From the NCBI GenBank assembly GCA_900756035.1, contig CAAEIR010000273.1, positions 1 through 18,150 on the forward strand: a stretch of 18,150 nt of DNA, read 5' to 3'. The DNA comes from an uncultured Anaerostipes sp. (GTDB taxonomy: Bacteria; Bacillota; Clostridia; Lachnospirales; Lachnospiraceae). Shown here piece after piece: positions 1 to 6,563 of this stretch; the stretch's first letter is position 1; each line of letters begins with the position of its first letter. A program made the translations under genes and the position numbers. The notes under the pieces were generated by a model. That model was not told where the DNA came from, did no database searches, and saw only the letters and a list, made by a program, of their open reading frames with translations.

Positions 1-82
1 CGCTTTGCGCGCCAGATGCAGACTGCGAAAGCAGTCATATTTCTTCTTGCATCTGGTCGCATCCTACGCGGAGCGGTTTTTT
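1..82 (+). ncRNA. Structured RNA element ending in a T-run (leader or terminator; left-truncated by window)
   Basis: Three nested helices can be drawn on the plus strand. Bases 1-9 (CGCTTTGCG) pair with 67-75 (CGCGGAGCG) using two G-U pairs. Bases 12-20 (CCAGATGCA) pair perfectly with 48-56 (TGCATCTGG). Inside this, 21-26 (GACTGC) and 31-36 (GCAGTC) close a GAAA tetraloop, leaving an 11-base pyrimidine-rich bulge at 37-47. The outer helix is followed by TTTTTT at 77-82, as in an intrinsic terminator. It could be the terminator or 3' end of an upstream gene, a leader attenuator for the HPr-like gene starting at 175, or a copy of an intergenic repeat. No known RNA family was recognised. The pairing is seen directly; the function is inferred. 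Confidence 0.45.
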
Positions 83-125
83 ATACCATAGGAAGTTCGA
101 AGAACTTTCCTATGGCACAAAAAAC
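76..125. repeat. Near-perfect palindromic hairpin element
   Basis: Bases 86-98 (CCATAGGAAGTTC) and 102-115 (GAACTTTCCTATGG) are inverted copies, differing by one extra T, around a GAA loop. Outside them TTTTTT (77-82) faces AAAAAA (119-124), so the whole ~50-base block reads almost the same on both strands. Because the T-run lies before the hairpin and the A-run after it on either strand, it does not look like a normal intrinsic terminator. It may be a short intergenic palindromic repeat. It lies in the probable 5' leader of the HPr-like gene. Confidence 0.6.
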
Positions 126-174
126 AGATTCTCTGTCCGAAAGCTTTTACCTGATAAAGGAGTTTCATTTTATT

Positions 175-408
175 ATGTATGACACGTTCATCAAGATAAA
201 TTCAGTGAAAGATCTGTACTTATTTGTCGATACACTCAACAATTTCTCCGGCAACTTTGAGATCGTTGCCAGTCAATACGCAGTTAATGCAAAATCTCTG
301 ATGAATATGCTCAGTCTGGATCTCTCGAAGCCATTACGGCTTACGATAGACTCTGATCAGACCGATGATATTCTGCATCACATTGAGCCATTTATTTTAC
401 ATGAATAA
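175..408 (+). CDS. HPr-like (Crh-like) regulatory protein lacking the active-site histidine
   Basis: The 77-residue product resembles the PTS phosphocarrier HPr. Residues 38-58 (NAKSLMNMLSL, then LTI) match the HPr segment around regulatory Ser46, so Ser41 here would be the HPr kinase target. The N-terminal part is about five residues shorter than HPr, and the GIHARP loop with phosphoryl-accepting His15 is absent. It therefore should not carry phosphate in sugar uptake; a regulatory role like Bacillus Crh, a CcpA cofactor with His15 replaced, is the closest known parallel. The start was chosen at ATG 175 because AAAGGAG lies at 156-162; an in-frame extension back to position 16 reads through the two palindromic elements and is unlikely to be coding. 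The stop lies inside the 3' end of the convergent thiI gene. Fold assignment is fairly safe; regulatory function is inferred. Confidence 0.7.
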   Translation: MYDTFIKINSVKDLYLFVDTLNNFSGNFEIVASQYAVNAKSLMNMLSLDLSKPLRLTIDSDQTDDILHHIEPFILHE

Positions 409-1570
409 CCTCTGTAGAATCGATGGCTTCTTTCATCAGATCTTCAATCACATCGTCCAAATGACTCTCTGATTTCTTAATTCTTTTCAGATTTCCTTTT
501 GTTACCGGATGTTTTGCTACAAAAATTGTACAACAGTCTTCAAATGGCTGAATGGATGTCTCAAAAGTTCCGATTTTTTCTGCGATATTTACAATTTCCT
601 GCTTGTCCATTCCGATGCAAGGACGAAATACCGGCATCTCACAGACTTCATTGGTAATTGCCAGATTATGAATTGTCTGACTTGCTACCTGCCCGATACT
701 TTCTCCGGTAATCAATGCAAGACCATCATTTTCTTTTGCAAAATGCTCCGCAATTTTCATCATATATCTGCGCATAATAATGGTCAGCTCATCATGTGGA
801 CATTTCTCATAAATTGCCAGCTGAATATCCGTAAAGTTTACTACATGAAGGTTAATCGGTCCCGCATATTTCGCCACAATCTTCGCAAGATCTACAACTT
901 TTTGTTTCGCTCTCTCACTTGTATAAGGAGGTGCATGGAAGTAAGTTGCATCAATGCGGACTCCTCGCTTGGCAATCATATATCCTGCAACCGGACTGTC
1001 AATTCCTCCGGATAATAACAGCATTGCCTTTCCATTGGTACCAACCGGCATTCCGCCTGGACCTTTGATCTCCTGAGAATAAATATAAATATATTTGCGA
1101 ACCTCGATATTTACCATAACCTGGGGATGATGGACATCTACTTTGATTCCCTCAAATGCCTCCAGCATTTTCTCTCCGATATCCATATTGATGGACATGG
1201 AATCCATCGGAAACTGTTTGTCTCCTCTTCTTGCATGAACTTTGAATGTGAAGTTTTTCTCAGGATACTGTTCATCAATAAATGTCAGTACTGTCTTTCG
1301 CAGGTTTTCAATGTCTTTGCGTTCTTCGATCACCATCGGACAAATCCCGACAATTCCAAAGACTCTCTGCAAAGCCTCTACGGCCTCGTCATAATCAAAA
1401 TCTTCTTTTCCTTCCACAAACATACGGCCGGACTCTTTTCTGACAACAAACTCTCCAACCGGTTTCATCGCAAAACGAATCTGCTTCATCAAAGCATCTT
1501 CGAACATATATCTGTTTTTTCCTTTAATCGCAATCTCGCCGTACTTAATTAAAAAGGCTGTTACTTTCAT
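392..1570 (-). CDS. thiI: tRNA 4-thiouridine synthase ThiI (sulfurtransferase)
   Basis: ThiI adenylates U8 of tRNA and transfers sulfur to give 4-thiouridine; in many bacteria it also feeds sulfur to thiamine thiazole. The 392-residue protein has an N-terminal ferredoxin-like and THUMP region (about 1-165) and a PP-loop ATPase domain with the signature SGGIDS at 187-192, followed by FEDCC near the C-terminus, the region of the catalytic cysteine. It has no C-terminal rhodanese domain, unlike E. coli ThiI, and matches the shorter Bacillus type that takes sulfur directly from a dedicated cysteine desulfurase. That desulfurase is encoded 15 bases upstream, so the two are surely cotranscribed. 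The start ATG at 1570 has AAGGAG just upstream. The last 17 bases overlap the 3' end of the convergent HPr-like gene, and no terminator is visible after it. Confidence 0.93.
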   Translation of the reverse strand: MKVTAFLIKYGEIAIKGKNRYMFEDALMKQIRFAMKPVGEFVVRKESGRMFVEGKEDFDYDEAVEALQRVFGIVGICPMVIEERKDIENLRKTVLTFIDEQYPEKNFTFKVHARRGDKQFPMDSMSINMDIGEKMLEAFEGIKVDVHHPQVMVNIEVRKYIYIYSQEIKGPGGMPVGTNGKAMLLLSGGIDSPVAGYMIAKRGVRIDATYFHAPPYTSERAKQKVVDLAKIVAKYAGPINLHVVNFTDIQLAIYEKCPHDELTIIMRRYMMKIAEHFAKENDGLALITGESIGQVASQTIHNLAITNEVCEMPVFRPCIGMDKQEIVNIAEKIGTFETSIQPFEDCCTIFVAKHPVTKGNLKRIKKSESHLDDVIEDLMKEAIDSTEVIHVK

Positions 1571-1585
1571 CTTTTTCTCCTTTTT

Positions 1586-2728
1586 CTATCTTCTTACAAA
1601 TCTTCGAAGCATTGGTACCAGTTCCTTTAATGCCTCGATGGTTTCATCTACTTCCTCTTTGGTATTTTCAATGGAAAAACTAAATCTCAGTGTTCCGTCC
1701 TTCCATTCATCGCCCAGACCAATCGCATTCAAGGTTCCGCTGACAGCCTGTTTCTTATTGGAAGAACAGGCAGAACCGGAGGATACATAAATCCCCTTGT
1801 CTTCCAGTGCATGCAGCAGCACTTCACTTCGTAACTTCTGAAAACTGATGCTCGCCACATGAGGCGCCTGTCCTGAATTGTCTTTGATGCCTTCAATCTC
1901 TCTGATCCGCTCCTGAAAATACTCTTTCACCTGACGAATCTTTTCGGCATTCTCATACTGATCCCCGATCATCTTTTTGCAGGCAGCCGACAACCCTGCG
2001 ATTCCCGGTACATTTTCTGTTCCGGAACGCATTCCTTTTTGCTGTCCTCCTCCAAAAATAATCGGAGAAATTTTTGTTCCTTCTTTTATATAGATAAATC
2101 CAACCCCCTTTGGGCCGTGAATTTTATGTCCACTCATTGAAAGCAGGTCGATTCCCATATTTTTCGGAACAATCGGCATCTTTGCATAGGCCTGAATTGC
2201 ATCTACATGAAAAATGGTATCCGGATTTTTTTCTTTTATGAGTTTCCCTATTTCTGCGATAGGTTCTATCGTACCAATCTCATTATTGACCATCATGCAG
2301 GATACGAGAATTGTATCCTCTCGAATTGCATCATTTAACTGATCCAGATTGATTATTCCTGATGAATCTACATCCAGATAAGTTATTTCAAATCCAAGAT
2401 TTTCTAAATGATACATCGGCTCATAGACAGAAGCATGTTCGATCTTTGTCGTAATAATATGCATACCCTTGCGCCGATTTGCCATTGCTGTCCCGAGAAT
2501 CGCCGTATTATTAGATTCTGTACCACCGGAAGTAAAGAATATCTCTTTTGGCTTTGCCCGCAAAGTCTTTGCAATCACTTCTTGTGCTTCTTTGATTTTA
2601 TTTTCTGCCTCCATGCCTTTGATATGCTTTGCAGAAGGGTTTCCGTAGGTGACCTCCATTGCTTCCTGCATCGCTTCCAGAACTTCAGGAAAAACGCGAG
2701 TTGTCGCCGCATTATCAAAATAAATCAT
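1586..2728 (-). CDS. Cysteine desulfurase (NifS/IscS family, ThiI partner)
   Basis: This PLP enzyme removes sulfur from L-cysteine, leaving alanine and a protein persulfide. The 380-residue sequence is full length for the family. It opens with the typical YFDNAATT, has SGHKIHGPKG with PLP-binding Lys202, and carries the mobile loop SSGSACSSNK with catalytic Cys321. The next gene, thiI, starts 15 bases after its stop; in Bacillus the equivalent pair (NifZ and ThiI) makes tRNA 4-thiouridine, so this is likely a dedicated ThiI sulfur donor, not the general Fe-S cluster desulfurase. No iscU/sufU scaffold is beside it. The GGAG ribosome binding site overlaps the stop codon of rsmE, suggesting translational coupling. 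Family assignment is secure; the specific partner is inferred from context. Confidence 0.92.
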   Translation of the reverse strand: MIYFDNAATTRVFPEVLEAMQEAMEVTYGNPSAKHIKGMEAENKIKEAQEVIAKTLRAKPKEIFFTSGGTESNNTAILGTAMANRRKGMHIITTKIEHASVYEPMYHLENLGFEITYLDVDSSGIINLDQLNDAIREDTILVSCMMVNNEIGTIEPIAEIGKLIKEKNPDTIFHVDAIQAYAKMPIVPKNMGIDLLSMSGHKIHGPKGVGFIYIKEGTKISPIIFGGGQQKGMRSGTENVPGIAGLSAACKKMIGDQYENAEKIRQVKEYFQERIREIEGIKDNSGQAPHVASISFQKLRSEVLLHALEDKGIYVSSGSACSSNKKQAVSGTLNAIGLGDEWKDGTLRFSFSIENTKEEVDETIEALKELVPMLRRFVRR

Positions 2729-2738
2729 CTGTTTTCTC

Positions 2739-3476
2739 CTATTCTTCTAACATAAACATCAAAACAGACAACACTGCCATACCGGCAGTCTCTGTCCGCA
2801 AAATCCGTTTCCCCAGCGTCATTGTCTCGGCTCCGGCTTTTCTCAAAGCATCAATTTCTTCTTTTTCAAATCCACCCTCCGGTCCGATGATAATACCGAT
2901 TCTTGATTTGCCTTTCACAGATGCAATCAGTTCTCTCGAAGCTTCCATTCCCTTTGCCTCCTCATAAGGTGCCAAAAACAATTCCGAATCTTTCACTTCT
3001 TCTATGACTTCCCTGAAAGTTTTAATCTGAGACACTTCCGGAATCACGCCTCGTTTCGCCTGCTTGGCTGCGCTTAAAGCAATCGTATTCCACCGCTGTA
3101 CCTTCTTGACAGCTTTCTTGTCATCGAATTTTACAACGCATCGTTTCATTGCTACCGGAACAATTTCTGAGACACCAAGTTCCACCGCTTTTTGCACGAT
3201 CAATTCCATCTTATCCCCTTTGGGAAGCCCCTGATACAGTATAATTTTTGTTGGAAGTTCCGTCTCCATGCCGTGAACATCTATAATTTTTGCACGGATT
3301 TCTTCCTCGGAAAACTCCTCTAAACTGCACTCATATTCAAGATCTCCTCCACAGCTTAAAAAGACTTTTTCACCCGGTTTCATCCGTAAAACTCTTCTTA
3401 TGTGATTAACATCTGTGCCTTTTATTAACGCATATCCATCTTTGATCTGATCTTCTTTGATAAAAAAACGGTACAT
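2739..3476 (-). CDS. rsmE: 16S rRNA (uracil-1498-N3)-methyltransferase RsmE
   Basis: RsmE methylates N3 of U1498 in 16S rRNA in the assembled 30S subunit, using SAM. The 245-residue protein has a short N-terminal PUA-like domain (about 1-70, starting MYRFFI with DVNHIRRVLRMKPG) and a C-terminal SPOUT methyltransferase domain. The knot motifs are GPEGG at 198-202 and LGKRILRTETA at 221-231, both diagnostic for RsmE. It lies 3 bases after prmA and 10 bases before the cysteine desulfurase, inside a four-gene operon. The prmA-rsmE pairing is very common in Firmicutes, usually following dnaJ; here three other genes lie between dnaJ and prmA. Length and motifs are normal. Confidence 0.95.
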   Translation of the reverse strand: MYRFFIKEDQIKDGYALIKGTDVNHIRRVLRMKPGEKVFLSCGGDLEYECSLEEFSEEEIRAKIIDVHGMETELPTKIILYQGLPKGDKMELIVQKAVELGVSEIVPVAMKRCVVKFDDKKAVKKVQRWNTIALSAAKQAKRGVIPEVSQIKTFREVIEEVKDSELFLAPYEEAKGMEASRELIASVKGKSRIGIIIGPEGGFEKEEIDALRKAGAETMTLGKRILRTETAGMAVLSVLMFMLEE

Positions 3477-3479
3477 GGT

Positions 3480-4439
3480 TTACCTCTTTTTCGCTGTCAT
3501 AGAAACCCAATCTTTCATTCTTCGAGTTTCCAGTATCTCAAACCCATAATTCAAAAGTTTCTCTGATATTTCCTGTTCTTTGGTATCAATAATTCCTGAA
3601 ATGACAAAAACTCCGTCTTCTGTTAAAAACTGATCTACCATCTCAATCAGAGGTGAAATCACATCTGCCAGAATATTCGCAACAACCAATGGATAACACT
3701 TCTGCCCAAGAGATTTTGAAAACTCCGGATCATCCAGAACATTTCCCCGGTATATTTCAAATCGTTCTTCTTCTATATGATTCACTTCGAAATTTTCTTC
3801 GGACGCTGATATAGCATGAGGATCAATATCGGTAAGCACTGCATGTCCTGCCCCCAGCTTCAGGGCAATGATTGAAAGAATTCCACTGCCGCATCCCACA
3901 TCCAAAATTCTGGTGTCTTCTTTAATATATGGTTTCATCCCCTGAATACACAGTTTTGTTGTCTCATGAGAACCTGTTCCAAATGCGGTTCCCGGATCAA
4001 TCTCAACGACAACGGTATCCTCTGTCTGGTCTTCAAGAGTCTCCCAGGTAGGTTTGATCACAATCTGTTCATCCAGACAAATCGGTTTAAAAAACTTCTT
4101 CCAGTTATTTACCCAGTCTTCTTCTTTTGTCTTATCAAACGAGATGGTTCCCTCTCCAATCTCCATGAATTCACTGAGACGGTGGAGCATTGCCTGGATC
4201 TTCATCGTAATCTGCTCCAGATCTTCCTCTTCATCAAAATAGCAATGAATCTTTGCAGTCCCGTCATCCGGCGCAATATCATCCGGCAAAAGGTCTACAT
4301 ACATTACCTTCATATCTTCCTCAGTCAAAGACACATGGTCTTCCACTTCTACTCCACAAGCTCCAAGTTCTGTCAGTTCATAGCTGATCATATCTTCCGC
4401 AGAAGTTCGTGTATTAATTGTAATCTTATTCCATCCCAT
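3480..4439 (-). CDS. prmA: Ribosomal protein L11 methyltransferase PrmA
   Basis: PrmA uses SAM to methylate lysines and the N-terminus of ribosomal protein L11. The 319-residue protein has an N-terminal substrate-binding domain (about 1-100), a linker with the conserved EDWVNNWKKFFKP (107-119) and a Rossmann methyltransferase domain. SAM motifs seen are DPGTAFGTGSHETT (from 148), DVGCGSG at 180-186, and NILADVI at 255-261, which is the PrmA form of the NPPY motif. It is the first gene of the operon prmA-rsmE-cysteine desulfurase-thiI; the next ATG follows 3 bases after its stop. A 128-base gap upstream holds a possible promoter and the terminator of the preceding gene. Nothing is missing or odd. 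Confidence 0.95.
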   Translation of the reverse strand: MGWNKITINTRTSAEDMISYELTELGACGVEVEDHVSLTEEDMKVMYVDLLPDDIAPDDGTAKIHCYFDEEEDLEQITMKIQAMLHRLSEFMEIGEGTISFDKTKEEDWVNNWKKFFKPICLDEQIVIKPTWETLEDQTEDTVVVEIDPGTAFGTGSHETTKLCIQGMKPYIKEDTRILDVGCGSGILSIIALKLGAGHAVLTDIDPHAISASEENFEVNHIEEERFEIYRGNVLDDPEFSKSLGQKCYPLVVANILADVISPLIEMVDQFLTEDGVFVISGIIDTKEQEISEKLLNYGFEILETRRMKDWVSMTAKKR

Positions 4440-4485
4440 TGAAACTGAGCTTCCTTTCCATTCATTCTTTTGACGCTAGTATCAA

Positions 4486-4520
4486 TTTATTAGTGTATCA
4501 TAGAAAAACAGGGAATACAA
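4486..4520 (-). promoter_or_regulatory. Possible promoter for prmA-rsmE-desulfurase-thiI operon
   Basis: On the minus strand TTGTAT is followed after 17 bases by TACACT, a moderate match to sigma-A -35 and -10 boxes. It lies between the terminator of the upstream 4Fe-4S gene and the prmA start, which supports a fresh transcript starting here. Weak matches at both boxes keep confidence low. Confidence 0.35.
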
Positions 4521-4523
4521 GAA

Positions 4524-4547
4524 AGAATCCTGCATTTGCAGGATTCT
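4524..4547 (-). terminator. Rho-independent terminator after the 4Fe-4S protein gene
   Basis: AGAATCCTGC and GCAGGATTCT form a perfect 10-base stem with a 4-base loop. On the minus strand it is followed by TTCTTGTATT, a moderately T-rich tract. It sits 20 bases after the stop of the minus-strand gene ending at 4568 and separates it from the prmA operon. Confidence 0.7.
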
Positions 4548-4567
4548 CCCATAGTATCTGTTAAATT

Positions 4568-5167
4568 CTAATCCAAAATTTTTCCATCGGTTGAAATCGT
4601 TACCACCTGCCATGGAATAAATTTTCCGGAATTCTGTAAAGCTTTCTTTACTGCATTCTCAATTCCTCCGCAGCAAGGAACTTCCATTCTTATCACGGTG
4701 ACACTCTTGATATTGTTTTGTGCAATGATCTGTGTCAGTTTTTCGGAATAATCACCCTCATCCAGTTTTGGACAGCCAATCAGCGTGATTTTATTTTTCA
4801 TAAATTCCCGGTGGAAATTTCCATAGGCATATGCCGTACAATCTGCCGCAATTAAGAGGTTTGCATTTTCAAAATATGGCGCATTGATCGGAACCAGCTT
4901 AATCTGTACCGGCCACTGCATCAGCCCCATTTTTCTCATATTGGCTTCGACTGCTTCCTTATCATATGCAGCCGCCTCTCGCTCCACAAAAGAAATTGCA
5001 CCGGTCGGACAGGTTGGGAGACAATCCCCAAGTCCATCACAATAGTCATCTCGCAGAAGTTTTGCTTTACCACCTGCCATTCCAATGGCACCTTCATGAC
5101 ATGCCGCGGCACAAAGACCGCATCCATTACACTTTTCCTCATCAATATGAATAATCTTACGAATCAT
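4568..5167 (-). CDS. 4Fe-4S ferredoxin-type protein with cysteine-rich C-terminal domain
   Basis: The 199-residue protein starts with a ferredoxin-like domain. Cluster one has a full set: Cys13, 16, 19 and 23 (CxxCxxCxxxC). The second site reads CDGLGDCLPTCP with Cys43, 49 and 53; Leu46 replaces the usual second cysteine, so only three cysteine ligands are present there. The rest (about 80-199) is an alpha/beta domain with conserved-looking cysteines in IAADCTAYAYGNF, IGCPKLDE and VPCCGG, of a type I associate with small Clostridia ferredoxins of unknown role, sometimes found near hydroxylamine reductase (hcp). It may carry electrons or sense redox state in the cytoplasm. It has its own promoter (perfect TATAAT) and terminator, so it is a single-gene unit. 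The exact function is unknown. Confidence 0.8.
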   Translation of the reverse strand: MIRKIIHIDEEKCNGCGLCAAACHEGAIGMAGGKAKLLRDDYCDGLGDCLPTCPTGAISFVEREAAAYDKEAVEANMRKMGLMQWPVQIKLVPINAPYFENANLLIAADCTAYAYGNFHREFMKNKITLIGCPKLDEGDYSEKLTQIIAQNNIKSVTVIRMEVPCCGGIENAVKKALQNSGKFIPWQVVTISTDGKILD

Positions 5168-5198
5168 TTTCTTATTCTCCTTTTTTCTTTATGATGCC

Positions 5199-5204
5199 AT
5201 TATA
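5199..5204 (-). promoter_or_regulatory. -10 box of the 4Fe-4S gene promoter
   Basis: A perfect TATAAT on the minus strand lies 32 bases before the ATG at 5167, with AAGGAG between them. No good -35 box is found 16-18 bases upstream, so an activator may be needed. Confidence 0.45.
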
Positions 5205-5230
5205 ATCGATATTTCTACAGTAATCCGTTG

Positions 5231-5743
5231 TTAAAGCAACAAAACAGTCAATAATCCTGCCATTGCAATACTTGCGGCTGCGGCACATACAAGAATTACT
5301 TTCTGAGTCCTGTCTTCTTTTCGACACAATCTTGCAATTCCCCAATAGACTATCAATCCGAGAATTCCGCCCAGAGTGTTTTCCATCAGATCTGTAATAT
5401 CCGCTCTGCCAAGCGCAAACGTATATTGTATGATCTCGTAAATAAGGCTCACTGAAAAAAATGCCAATATTTTTTCACTGACTTTCCAGTTTTTCCACAA
5501 CACCCCTGCATAAATTCCAAAAGGACAAAAAACCAACACATTTTGAATCATTTCTGTGGTATCGACTCTTCCATTCACAATCCTCGCCCCTCTGAAAGGA
5601 ATCAGATTAAGACTCCTTGTATCCATCATTAGATTCTGAAAGGAAAACTCCATCTTAAATACAATAATCCAAGTCATTGCCGCCAGATAAAACAAAAACA
5701 ATCCCGTTAAAACCTTCTCTCTCCTATTTTTCTTTTCCATCAT
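5231..5743 (-). CDS. VanZ family membrane protein
   Basis: The 170-residue protein has about five hydrophobic segments (roughly 11-30, 64-86, 90-108, 121-140 and 147-169). It carries the VanZ-family landmarks: NLIPF after the first segment, NVLVFCPFG, and EIIQYTFALGRADITDLMENTLGG, where the acidic DxxDLxxNxxG stretch is typical. VanZ was named for low-level teicoplanin resistance in the Tn1546 cluster, but most chromosomal members have no proven role and this one has no van genes nearby. It is probably a cell-envelope membrane protein. The first ATG at 5743 has GGAAGGTG upstream. Its transcript seems independent, with an extended -10 promoter upstream. Family assignment is good; function is open. 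Confidence 0.85.
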   Translation of the reverse strand: MMEKKNRREKVLTGLFLFYLAAMTWIIVFKMEFSFQNLMMDTRSLNLIPFRGARIVNGRVDTTEMIQNVLVFCPFGIYAGVLWKNWKVSEKILAFFSVSLIYEIIQYTFALGRADITDLMENTLGGILGLIVYWGIARLCRKEDRTQKVILVCAAAASIAMAGLLTVLLL

Positions 5744-5783
5744 TCATCACCTTCCATTTTTTCCTCTTTATTGTCTTGCTTTC

Positions 5784-5789
5784 ATCATA
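5784..5789 (-). promoter_or_regulatory. Extended -10 promoter of the VanZ-family gene
   Basis: On the minus strand TGT precedes TATGAT (TGn-TATGAT), an extended -10 box, about 40 bases before the start codon. The -35 region is poor, which is common for extended -10 promoters. Confidence 0.4.
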
Positions 5790-5861
5790 ACAGGGAAAAA
5801 TGGCATTTCCAGAATCTTTCTCTTACATTTTTCTTACGATTGCAATCATCAGAAATGTCAA

Positions 5862-5907
5862 AAGCCGCTGCTTCACAGATGATTCTACATCTATTTTGCA
5901 GCGGCTT
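5862..5907 (-). terminator. Terminator hairpin after the 92-residue hypothetical gene
   Basis: AAGCCGCTGC (5862-5871) and GCAGCGGCTT (5898-5907) form a perfect 10-base GC-rich stem, with a smaller AGATG/CATCT stem in the loop. On the minus strand it is followed by TTTGACATT, a short T-run. The stem begins seven bases after the gene's stop codon. The other strand runs into a T-rich stretch too, but no plus-strand gene needs it. Confidence 0.65.
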
Positions 5908-5913
5908 CTTAGT

Positions 5914-6192
5914 TTAAGCTCTTAATCTATCTTTTTTTACACTTTGATCACAGTACTTCTCATACATTTCCTTCATCAAGACGATGATTTCATGGAGCGG
6001 TTCTGATTTTCTGTGGTTCACTTCATCTCTTATCATTTCTTTAACAACCGCTTCTCTGGCTGCTCTCATAGAATCATATCCTCCAATCTCTCTCAGAACC
6101 TCTTTCTGCTCTGCCTGATCAAACGTCCTTTTCTTCAAGATGTACATTCCTCTGAATTTTTCGATATAATAATTATGTTTGATTCTTACCAT
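5914..6192 (-). CDS. Hypothetical 92-residue protein
   Basis: I do not recognise this protein. It is small, charged and likely cytoplasmic, without signal peptide or membrane segment. The first part (MVRIKHNYYIEKFRGMYILKKR) looks like a short beta hairpin, and the rest reads as helices rich in Glu, Lys and Arg (SMRAAREAVVKEMI, LHEIIVLMKEMYEKYC). The start was set at ATG 6192, eight bases after GAAAGGAG at 6201-6208. The frame stays open for 67 more codons upstream to a TTG, but that part is AT-rich, has no ribosome binding site and overlaps the likely promoter, so it is taken as non-coding. A TATAAT box upstream and a strong hairpin downstream make it a single-gene unit. Confidence 0.6.
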   Translation of the reverse strand: MVRIKHNYYIEKFRGMYILKKRTFDQAEQKEVLREIGGYDSMRAAREAVVKEMIRDEVNHRKSEPLHEIIVLMKEMYEKYCDQSVKKDRLRA

Positions 6193-6515
6193 ACTGCATT
6201 CTCCTTTCTTTCTGTGCTGATTCGATTGGATTACTGGCATTATATACCATTCTTCGCCATAATTTGTTGCAAAATAATTACCTTTTCCTAAAATATCCCT
6301 TAATTTTTTACTAATTAAAAGATAATAAATATTCAAAAGTTTATTATTAAGTATTCTGTATACATTATTACAAGCAATATTCTCAAAATCCAACCTGCGA
6401 GTCTGTGTGCAGAATTCATCTCACATCTGATATAGTATTCCCAAAGAGGTGTTTTTGATACAACCAGCGGACAGAAAATTTCTCACAGAAGGCAGTTCTC
6501 TATAAAATGAAACAA
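6193..6515. other. AT-rich gene-free stretch between dnaJ terminator and 92-residue gene
   Basis: About 320 bases without a credible gene. It holds the ribosome binding site (6201-6208) and TATAAT (6239-6244, minus strand) of the 92-residue gene. From about 6240 to 6390 it is very AT-rich. An open frame crosses it on the minus strand (to a TTG at 6393) but lacks coding signs. I saw no tRNA, riboswitch or inverted repeat before the dnaJ terminator. Confidence 0.5.
6239..6244 (-). promoter_or_regulatory. -10 box of the 92-residue gene promoter
   Basis: Perfect TATAAT on the minus strand, 46 bases before the chosen ATG. The -35 region is not convincing. Confidence 0.4.
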
Positions 6516-6552
6516 GCTGAGGCAGTATTCCTTATCAGAATACTGCCTCGGC
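6516..6552 (-). terminator. Rho-independent terminator of the hrcA-grpE-dnaK-dnaJ operon
   Basis: GAGGCAGTATTC (6519-6530) and GAATACTGCCTC (6538-6549) form a perfect 12-base stem around a 7-base loop, extended by three more pairs including one G-U. On the minus strand the hairpin is followed by TTGTTTCATTTTAT. It begins 11 bases after the dnaJ stop, so the heat-shock transcript most likely ends here. Confidence 0.85.
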
Positions 6553-6563
6553 GACTCGTTTAT

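Noticed and set aside
16..174. In-frame N-terminal extension of the HPr-like protein back to ATG 16
   Set aside because: It translates through two strong palindromic elements, has no ribosome binding site, and HPr homology starts only after ATG 175.
5231..5743. Glycopeptide resistance determinant (VanZ)
   Set aside because: It is a VanZ-family protein but no vanA/vanH/vanX or vanR/vanS gene is nearby; such chromosomal homologues are common and not shown to give resistance.
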